A DNA stretch of 7,075 nucleotides, from contig JAFXRX010000302.1 in NCBI GenBank assembly GCA_017526045.1, forward strand, positions 1 through 7,075, in the 5' to 3' direction. Source of the stretch: Opitutales bacterium (lineage in GTDB: Bacteria > Verrucomicrobiota > Verrucomicrobiia > Opitutales > Intestinicryptomonadaceae). The notes beneath the pieces were generated by a model. The model saw only the letters and a list, made by a program, of their open reading frames with translations, was not told where the DNA came from and ran no database searches. The position numbers and the translations under genes were made by a program. This document shows, in pieces, positions 1 through 5,022 of the stretch; the stretch's first letter is position 1; each line of letters begins with the position of its first letter.

Positions 1-1070
1 ACCGCTTCCTAGACCTCATCACGCGCAACTTCGCCGACACTTGGCGCGACATCATCATCGAGCTTTTGAAAAATTCCGAGGGCAGGTTTACAAACGAATG
101 CGTAAACTTCCTCGTCGACTGGAAGGGCTCTTCAAAATACGTAAAGGGTGCGGAGGGCGAAGTGGAATCCGAAAAAGACGCGGACTGCAAGCAGCTCGTA
201 AAGGAAAGCCTGCACCGCTGGCTCGACGAGCAGACTTTGCGCGGGCCCGTAATTTTGTGGATAGTCAAAAACCGCAATTCTTCGAAGTTTGCGGGCATTC
301 TTAAAGACCTCATCGGCCAGCGCCTGTTCACCGCTCTTCTTTCTGCGATTGACGACGAGGCTCTGCAAAGCGACACAAACCGCCGCATCCTGCTTGTCGA
401 CGCCTTGAGCGACGACAAAGAGCTTGTCGCCGACCTTCTCAATGGCGCGTCTGCCGAAACCGCGCGCGACTTGGCGCAGAGCCTCCTTCTAAACCAGGGC
501 TTTGACGATCTCACGCAGAAGTCGATTTTGGCGAGATTTATCAAGCTTTATCCGGAAGTCCAGACGCTCGTTGCTGGCAGGGGCGACACGAAAGTCGAGC
601 GCCTCTACGTTTCCAAATCGTCTTTGGAAAGCCGCCGCGCGGAGTTGGAAGACATCGTCAAAAACCAGATTCCCGCCAGCAAGGCGGCAATCGAAGCCGC
701 CCGCGAACTCGGCGACTTGCGCGAAAACTCCGAATACAAAATGGCGCGCGAGCACGACGAAACTTTGTCGGCGCGCCGCGCCCAGCTGCAGCGCGACATT
801 GCAAAGGCGGAGGTTGTGGACTTTACGCAGGCTCCGACGGACGCAGTGGGCATCGGCTCTGTCGTCACAGTCGAAAAGGACGGCAGCTCCACGCAAATCT
901 GCTCCATCCGCGGCGCGTGGGACAGCGACCCCGACAACAACGTCTACTCCTACAAAACCCCGTTTGCGCAGGCTCTTCTCGACCACAAGGTTGGCGATGT
1001 AGTCGAAACGAACATCGAAGGCCACAAGACTTCCTGGAAGATTGTAAAAATCGAAAGGCCGACGGAATAG
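1..1070 (+). CDS. greA: GreA/GreB-family transcription elongation factor with long N-terminal extension (5' end outside window)
   Basis: The frame is open from base 3 to the TAG at 1068-1070, so the gene enters from the left; the TTG at 66 is not a real start. The last ~155 residues are a full Gre protein. An antiparallel coiled coil (about 610-810) carries the tip motif GDLRENSEYKMARE, with the acidic pair Asp (714-716) and Glu (723-725) that in GreA holds Mg2+ in the RNA polymerase secondary channel. An FKBP-like C-terminal domain follows (about 840-1060, GIGSVVTVEKDG to WKIVKIERP). Gre factors stimulate transcript cleavage in backtracked polymerase. Ordinary GreA is about 158 residues; here at least 200 more residues of Leu/Ala-rich helical sequence precede it, as in the long GreA of Chlamydiae and other PVC bacteria (family knowledge from memory). 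The helical part may be an ARM/HEAT-like scaffold. Confidence in the Gre domain is high; the role of the extension is unknown. Confidence 0.93.
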   Translation, partial: RFLDLITRNFADTWRDIIIELLKNSEGRFTNECVNFLVDWKGSSKYVKGAEGEVESEKDADCKQLVKESLHRWLDEQTLRGPVILWIVKNRNSSKFAGILKDLIGQRLFTALLSAIDDEALQSDTNRRILLVDALSDDKELVADLLNGASAETARDLAQSLLLNQGFDDLTQKSILARFIKLYPEVQTLVAGRGDTKVERLYVSKSSLESRRAELEDIVKNQIPASKAAIEAARELGDLRENSEYKMAREHDETLSARRAQLQRDIAKAEVVDFTQAPTDAVGIGSVVTVEKDGSSTQICSIRGAWDSDPDNNVYSYKTPFAQALLDHKVGDVVETNIEGHKTSWKIVKIERPTE

Positions 1071-1091
1071 CTCTTGCGGCGTAAAAATTTT

Positions 1092-1118
1092 AAAGGCGGC
1101 AATTTTGCCGCCTTTTTT
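1092..1118 (+). terminator. Rho-independent terminator of greA
   Basis: AAAGGCGGCAA at 1092-1102 pairs with TTGCCGCCTTT at 1105-1115, with the GGCGGC/GCCGCC core certain, and runs into TTTTTT. It lies 22 bases after the greA stop. The A-run on the left arm could also let it work on the minus strand. Confidence 0.9.
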
Positions 1119-1125
1119 ATTCGCC

Positions 1126-1153
1126 AAAAAAAGCGCGGAAAGCCGCGCTTTTT
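1126..1153 (-). terminator. Rho-independent terminator of the minus-strand small-gene operon
   Basis: AGCGCGG (1132-1138), loop AAAG, then CCGCGCT (1143-1149). On the minus strand the hairpin is followed by a U-run, read from the A-run at 1126-1132. It begins 3 bases past the stop of the Cys/His-repeat gene. T residues at 1149-1153 make it potentially bidirectional. With the neighbouring hairpin it insulates two convergent units. Confidence 0.88.
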
Positions 1154-1155
1154 GC

Positions 1156-1476
1156 TTATTTTACATGGACTTTCGCGGGGCTTTTTGTGCACTGGCCGTA
1201 GCTTGTCGAGCCGCAATAGACGCACTTGTTTTCGCCATGGCCGTGCTTGTGGGTTTGCGTCGGGCTTTTAGTGCATTGGCCGTAGGAGCTCGACCCGCAA
1301 TAGACGCAGTGCCCCGAGTCGCCGATGTGCTCGTGGACTTTGAACGGGCTTTTGCTGCACTGGCCGTAGCTTGTCGAGCCGCAATAAATGCACTTGTCTT
1401 TTTCGGACGCCGCAAAGAGCGCGGCAAAACTTAGCAGCGCAAATGCGAATGTAATTTTTTTAATGCAGTGTTTCAT
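1156..1476 (-). CDS. Small secreted protein with three 28-residue CxxC...C...HxH repeats
   Basis: This 106-residue protein starts at ATG 1476-1474 and ends at TAA. Residues 1-23 form a signal peptide (KK, then a hydrophobic stretch ending LFAA). The rest is three tandem units starting at Cys29, Cys57 and Cys85, exactly 28 residues apart, each with the pattern C-x2-C-G-S-x-SYGQC-x-KSP-x3-H-x-H. The first two end H48/H50 and H76/H78. The third ends HVK, so its last His is missing and the protein stops there. Three Cys plus one or two His per unit suggests metal binding, most simply zinc, or disulfides in the envelope; this is inference. Each unit resembles a free-standing zinc-ribbon-like knuckle. 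The gene follows the lipoprotein gene by 46 bases on the same strand and has its own terminator. I cannot assign a function. Confidence 0.8.
   Translation of the reverse strand: MKHCIKKITFAFALLSFAALFAASEKDKCIYCGSTSYGQCSKSPFKVHEHIGDSGHCVYCGSSSYGQCTKSPTQTHKHGHGENKCVYCGSTSYGQCTKSPAKVHVK
1159..1392 (-). repeat. Three tandem 84-bp coding repeats (28 codons each, last one truncated)
   Basis: The units are 1309-1392, 1225-1308 and 1159-1224 (22 codons). Stretches such as the complement of ACTGGCCGTAGCTTGTCGAG recur nearly unchanged in units 1 and 3. This indicates recent duplication within the gene, or gene conversion, rather than old divergence. Confidence 0.85.
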
Positions 1477-1522
1477 GGCAAGTTAATAGCTTTTTTGCGG
1501 CGAAAGTTTCAGGGAAAAACCG

Positions 1523-1888
1523 CTATTTGCAAAGCTTGGCTTCGAGCGTTTTCAGCGTTTTGCTGCCGACAACTTTTTTCTCGTATGAAAAAAAGAGCAG
1601 GTCGTACTCTTTAATTCTTTTTTCCCTCGTTTCGGGGTCGACACGTCTTATGCCGTCCATGAGCATGTCCATTTTTCCCGCAGTCTTGGGGTTGTTTCTC
1701 ATGATTTCATATACCCGATCGCTGCACATTTTAATAATATGTTCGGCATGCTCTTTGGTTAAGCCTTCCTTTTCGGCTTGCGCGTAAACGGAACGCTCGA
1801 AGGCCTCGCTGCTTGAATAGTCGTAAGGGCATTTTGAACAGCCGCATAGCGTTAGCGCGGCGAGAGTTGGAATTGCAAGTTTTTTCAT
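1523..1888 (-). CDS. Small putative lipoprotein, function unknown
   Basis: This 121-residue protein starts at ATG 1888-1886 and ends at TAG. The N-terminus MKKLAIPTLAALTLCGC has a basic start, a short hydrophobic core and a lipobox-like LCGC, so Cys17 is the likely acylated residue. The mature part is about 105 residues, mostly charged and predicted helical. It has three further Cys (20, 55, 120), an Ala/Glu-rich helix around 28-65 and a Lys/Glu-rich helix around 85-118. I recognise no domain. It lies 25 bases downstream of the 166-residue exported protein gene, and the Cys/His-repeat gene follows it, so the three are probably cotranscribed. The start has no Shine-Dalgarno motif; the leader is A-rich. 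Confidence 0.75.
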   Translation of the reverse strand: MKKLAIPTLAALTLCGCSKCPYDYSSSEAFERSVYAQAEKEGLTKEHAEHIIKMCSDRVYEIMRNNPKTAGKMDMLMDGIRRVDPETREKRIKEYDLLFFSYEKKVVGSKTLKTLEAKLCK

Positions 1889-1913
1889 GATTTTGTTTTT
1901 AATATGGAAAATT

Positions 1914-2414
1914 TTAGCCGCCGCCGAAAATGAGAGTCAAGAGATTTTGCGGGCGGTTGTGGCGGAAATGCTCGTTTCGCAAATACTCGTCGAGCTCGCC
2001 GATGCGCTCGCTTGCGGGGATTGTGTAAAGTAGGTTGGCGTAAAAAACCCTGAGCTGGTTTTTGTTGAGCGCGTCGCGGATTGTTTTTTCGGATAAAATC
2101 AAGTCGCGCTTCAAGTCGATAATTCTTCCGCTGTAAATTGCGCGGCATAAATCCTCATTGCGGCTTGCGTACATTATGGCGTTTGCGTATTGGTTTTCGG
2201 AAATGATGCCGAGCTTATAGATGTTTAAAAGCTCGTAGAAGTCGAGCGCGGAGAGGTCGCAGTCGCGCCAAAAATGCGGATGCTGCGTCCTGTAATTTTG
2301 AATGTCGGCGGGTCGTTGTTCGTAGAGCTCAAACGCTGTGGCTGCGCCTGCGGGAACGGCAGCGGCGCAGGCGAGGGCGGCAAAACAAATTATGAACTGT
2401 AAAATCTTTTGCAT
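1914..2414 (-). CDS. Putative exported protein of 166 residues, function unknown
   Basis: I start the gene at ATG 2414-2412, which gives a clean signal peptide (MQKILQFIICFAALACAAAVPAGA, likely cleaved after the AGA near residue 24). The same frame continues upstream to an ATG at 2522, but those extra 36 residues are basic and overlap the terminator hairpin of the neighbouring gene, so the longer start is unlikely. The mature part is about 140 residues, helical, rich in Tyr/Leu/Asn, with Cys in DCDL and DLCR. Residues about 45-65 (HPHFWRDCDLSALDFYELL) loosely resemble one unit of the W/PQFADKCD repeat found in the next unit upstream. It is the first gene of the putative three-gene exported-protein operon. 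I see no clear consensus promoter between 2415 and 2492. Confidence 0.7.
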   Translation of the reverse strand: MQKILQFIICFAALACAAAVPAGAATAFELYEQRPADIQNYRTQHPHFWRDCDLSALDFYELLNIYKLGIISENQYANAIMYASRNEDLCRAIYSGRIIDLKRDLILSEKTIRDALNKNQLRVFYANLLYTIPASERIGELDEYLRNEHFRHNRPQNLLTLIFGGG

Positions 2415-2492
2415 TTTTGGCTTTGCGTAAAAAATTTTTCTCCGTATAAAAAACTTCTCGCGCACGGCTTGAAAATATCTCGTGAAAAATCG

Positions 2493-2542
2493 AAAAAATT
2501 GGCGGCTGCAAAGAATTTTCAAAAATTTTTTGCAGCCGCCAA
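2493..2542 (-). terminator. Rho-independent terminator of the nuclease/repeat-protein operon
   Basis: TTGGCGGCTGCAAA (2499-2512) pairs with TTTGCAGCCGCCAA (2529-2542), a stem of about 14 bp with an AT-rich loop. On the minus strand it is followed by AATTTTTTCG. It begins 5 bases beyond the stop of the repeat-protein gene. Confidence 0.9.
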
Positions 2543-2547
2543 GCTGT

Positions 2548-3363
2548 CTACCATTCTATATCGCCGTCGTCATCTTCGCCGTCATCTTCGTCAAATAAAA
2601 AACCTTCGTCGGAAGCTTCGTCGGAATCTTCGTCGTCAATGTCGCCGCGGGTAAGCGGATTTGGGTCGACACCGCATTTCCTCGCTTTTTCCGCGAATAG
2701 GGGCTGGGCGCCGAGAAGTTCCTCCCAATCATCTGTATCTAAATCGCCAAATTTGTCGCATTTGTCGGCAAATTCCGGCCTTTTTTTAAGAAGTTTGAGC
2801 CAGTCCCGAGGGCCGAGTTCGTTCCATTTGTCAAAACTCGATGCAAGCTTCGGAAATGTTATAAGAACTGCAAGCCATCCGTCGAGGCTCTCCTTTGCTT
2901 TTTCCGCAAATTGGGGCTGTTTTTTGAGAAGAGCCATCCATCTATAGAAGTTAATTTCATTCCACCGGTTGAAGCGGTCAGCCAGCTGCGGATTCTTGGC
3001 AAGGATAATCCCCCAATAATCCCAATAAATTTCGTCAAGGCGGCGGCACTCGTCGACAAGTTCGGGGCGGCGAAAAAGAAGAATCGCACAGCCTGTTTCG
3101 TATTCTTTTGCCTTTTCAATGAAATCAGGCTGATACTTTAGAAGCTTGTCCCAATTAGACGTTTCAAAATTATCCCAGCCGCCATATTTGTCGCACCTGT
3201 CGGCAAATTGGGGATGTTCGCAAAGCATGTCGCACCAATAATTCGGGTAAAAATTTTCCCAGCCATCGAACTAGTCGCACGTCTTGGCTTTTTCGGGGTT
3301 AAAATATACGAGATCGTACCAATCGGTTGCATCATAATCTTTGTATTCTGCGTCTTTTCCCAT
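2548..3363 (-). CDS. W/PQFAD-type tandem-repeat protein with acidic tail, interrupted by an in-frame TAG at codon 31
   Basis: Read from ATG 3363-3361 the frame gives 271 codons, broken only by TAG at 3273-3271. An ATG at 3228-3226 could start a shorter 226-residue product. The protein is nine repeats of the form W-x2-[LI]-L-x3-P-x-[FL]-[AVI]-[DE]-[KR]-[CA]. Anchor positions are W15, W43, W71, C92, W117, W142, W163, W188 and W213, spaced 28, 28, 21, 25, 25, 21, 25 and 25. It ends in an acidic tail with 19 Asp/Glu among the last 31 residues. From memory, similar PQFADKCDW repeat proteins occur widely in gut bacteria without a known function; helical-repeat binding scaffolds are the likely structure. 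Its start lies 21 bases after the nuclease stop, and both share one promoter and terminator, so a partner or regulator role for the nuclease is an inference. Base composition is close to the flanks, unlike the nuclease. The gene may be a pseudogene if the TAG is real and not suppressed. Confidence 0.75.
2671..3321 (-). repeat. Array of nine degenerate W-anchored protein repeats (21-28 codons)
   Basis: Unit cores in order: WYDLVYFNPEKAKTCD, WCDMLCEHPQFADRCD, WDKLLKYQPDFIEKAK, CAILLFRRPELVDECR, WGIILAKNPQLADRFN, WMALLKKQPQFAEKAK, WLAVLITFPKLASSFD, WLKLLKKRPEFADKCD, WEELLGAQPLFAEKAR. Short 21-residue units alternate with longer ones. The DNA is too diverged to be a nucleotide repeat, so the array is old. 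Confidence 0.82.
3271..3273 (-). other. In-frame amber codon inside the repeat-protein gene
   Basis: The reading is KTCD-TAG-FDGWENF. The next unit reads RCDKYGGWDNF, so the TAG stands where that unit has Lys (AAA); other copies of this family, as I recall them, have Trp there. The frame is open on both sides and keeps the repeat register, so this is one substitution and not an indel. Confidence 0.85.
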
Positions 3364-3384
3364 GATTTTTATTCTTTCTATGTT

Positions 3385-4680
3385 TTATATGTTGCGTTTT
3401 TGATTTTTAAAAATCGGCCGTGCTATTTTTTTTTGATTTGTGATTGCTTCAAAAAATTCATTGATCTCATTTTTTATCTCTTCAAAAGAATAATATCCAT
3501 CTTTGCTCTTTTCCAAATAAACGAAGTCCGGCTTGAATTTTTTTAGATAGTATTTACCCTTAATCCGCTTATCTTTTTTTTGTTTTTCTGCATCGGATTT
3601 ATGGGTTTCATTTACCCATTCTATATATTTTGGACCTATCTCATTTGTTCCTATTGCATTTTTTATTATTTCCGCGTTACCACCTTCTTTTTTATCTTTT
3701 TCCCATTCAATATGTTCTTTTTTACCGTTATTTAAAATCTGATGAACTTGTTCTTTTTTGGTGGGGGGTGTTAATTTGTCTAAATCGTCTTTTAAGAATC
3801 TAAAAAAGAATCTAATTTTTCCGGATTGCAACTGTACTCCAATTCGACCTTTGTTGCTGTTTTTACCATTGTTATTCCCATTTATAAAAACATCATCAGC
3901 TTTTCTAAATTCATTTGGCCAAATTGAAATTAACGGATCTTTTTTTGAAAAGCCTATTTCATAGCCGTAATCGTTTTCGCAAAAATTCGTTTTTAGATAT
4001 GTCAGCAAAGAATTCATTCTCTGCTTAAAAAAGAAATCGCAGAGCTTTATTTTATCCAGAGTTTTATATTTTTCGTTTGAGGAACAAAAATCGTATTCTT
4101 CTTTACTTTCTTCTTCTTCTAATATTTTTTTTAACAACTCTATATATTCCCTATATTTCTCTATAAGAAATAGATATTTATCTTCATTCTCTTTTACCTT
4201 TATGTCAGAATATTCTTTTATTGTTTTTAAAAAATCTGAAACAGCAGAATATTCTTTAATCTCCCAATCCTTATTGCTTTCATCTAATATAAATTCCCCG
4301 CATTGATCTTTGTTGGTTAGCATTAACAACGTACCAATAATATACTTCTTGTTTTTGACTTTCTTTGAATATTTATTTAATTGATCATTTGTCGGGAATG
4401 AAGTTACTTTATTTTCTAAAACATAAATTGTGTCGCCACAATCTATTGAAATGTCAAAGTTGTTTTTTTCGCGTACAAGCTTTATAGCTTCAACATCATT
4501 CAAGTGATTTTCATTCTTTACGCGAAATATTTTTTGTAAAAACTTACTTTTTTTGTTCTCAGATAATATTTCATTGCCAAGCCATTCCAAGAAATTTGAG
4601 TGGAACAATTCTTTGTTCCCAAGTGATAGTTTGTACATCGGGTTCTTTTTTAAGTTTTCTAAGTTTGTCTGATCGCTCAT
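3385..4680 (-). CDS. PD-(D/E)XK superfamily nuclease, PDDEXK_4-like
   Basis: This 431-residue protein runs from ATG 4680-4678 to TAA. The N-terminal ~105 residues match the PDDEXK_4 pattern. An entry helix with ELFHSNFLEWL (24-34) is followed by the core strand with Asp76 in NNFDISID, then YVLENK with Glu89 and Lys91 (the E-x-K of the active site), then Gln100 and Tyr104 (Q-x3-Y, typical of RecB-like members). The family includes restriction-type and defence-associated DNases. The remaining ~320 residues are Lys/Asn/Glu-rich. They include a charged helical stretch (about 165-200) and a Gly/Asn-rich loop near 285; I recognise no second domain. The gene is very AT-rich (13 G/C in bases 4141-4200, against 29 in 6181-6240), which suggests horizontal acquisition. 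It heads a two-gene unit with the repeat protein. A DNA-cleaving role is family inference; the target is unknown. Confidence 0.8.
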   Translation of the reverse strand: MSDQTNLENLKKNPMYKLSLGNKELFHSNFLEWLGNEILSENKKSKFLQKIFRVKNENHLNDVEAIKLVREKNNFDISIDCGDTIYVLENKVTSFPTNDQLNKYSKKVKNKKYIIGTLLMLTNKDQCGEFILDESNKDWEIKEYSAVSDFLKTIKEYSDIKVKENEDKYLFLIEKYREYIELLKKILEEEESKEEYDFCSSNEKYKTLDKIKLCDFFFKQRMNSLLTYLKTNFCENDYGYEIGFSKKDPLISIWPNEFRKADDVFINGNNNGKNSNKGRIGVQLQSGKIRFFFRFLKDDLDKLTPPTKKEQVHQILNNGKKEHIEWEKDKKEGGNAEIIKNAIGTNEIGPKYIEWVNETHKSDAEKQKKDKRIKGKYYLKKFKPDFVYLEKSKDGYYSFEEIKNEINEFFEAITNQKKIARPIFKNQKRNI

Positions 4681-4724
4681 ATTTTTGCTTTCTGTTAAAT
4701 TTGGGATGGGAATTTAGTGGGGAT

Positions 4725-4754
4725 ATTATGGAGTATTTTATATGTTTTTGTCAA
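4725..4754 (-). promoter_or_regulatory. Sigma70-like promoter of the nuclease operon
   Basis: On the minus strand a perfect TTGACA (4754-4749), an 18-base spacer and CATAAT (4730-4725, 5 of 6 matches to TATAAT). The predicted start is near 4718, giving a leader of about 38 bases before the nuclease ATG. It is the only near-consensus -35 I found upstream of any gene here. Confidence 0.72.
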
Positions 4755-5022
4755 GGTTTTTCGCTATGGCGCAGAGCCGTTTTTCCCCTGAAAGCAAGGC
4801 AAAATACGGTCGAAAACTCCGCGCAAGGCGATGCAAGAAAGTAATTTGCAAAATATTTTCCAAGAAATATCCTCATTTAAAAAAATCTCCCATTTAATTA
4901 GTCCGCAATTTTTTTGCAAAAATCACGCGCGGGCGGAATTTTTTTATTTTTTTGTCCGCGGCTCGAAAATGTTTTACATGTCGCGGATTTTTTTTACGAT
5001 ATTTCCTTTAAAGTAAAAATGT
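4755..5022. other. Intergenic region between divergent nuclease operon and oxidoreductase gene
   Basis: I see no credible gene in these 268 bases; a 61-codon plus-strand frame at 4831-5016 has no supporting start and runs through a terminator-like hairpin. The region holds a perfect 12-bp palindrome TTTTTGCAAAAA (4911-4922), a weaker dyad ATATTT...AAATAT (4853-4870) and a weak plus-strand promoter candidate TTGCAA-16-TATCCT (4846-4873). The last part is the hairpin at 4955-4995. Confidence 0.5.
4955..4995 (+). terminator. Terminator-like hairpin in the leader of the oxidoreductase gene
   Basis: TCCGCGGC (4955-4962) pairs with GTCGCGGA (4980-4987), 8 bp with one G-U, loop of 17, followed by eight T. 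No plus-strand gene lies upstream for it to close. It could be an attenuator 28 bases before the oxidoreductase ATG, the end of a small RNA, or a barrier to antisense transcription. Confidence 0.45.

Noticed and set aside
489..1127. Long minus-strand open frame (212 codons) opposite greA
   Set aside because: It is the shadow of the GC-rich greA frame; the plus strand encodes a clear Gre domain.
1074..1434. Plus-strand open frames over the Cys/His-repeat gene
   Set aside because: They exist only because the repeats are open in several frames. They run through both terminators and have no signal or family features.
2415..2522. 36-codon N-terminal extension of the exported protein
   Set aside because: It overlaps the upstream terminator, is basic and would bury the signal peptide inside the protein.
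2671..3321. CRISPR array or DNA-level tandem repeat in the repeat-protein gene
   Set aside because: The periodicity is at protein level with variable unit lengths, and the nucleotide units are too diverged.
4831..5016. 61-codon plus-strand open frame in the intergenic region
   Set aside because: It has no ribosome site, passes through the terminator-like hairpin and has composition like translated AT-rich noise.
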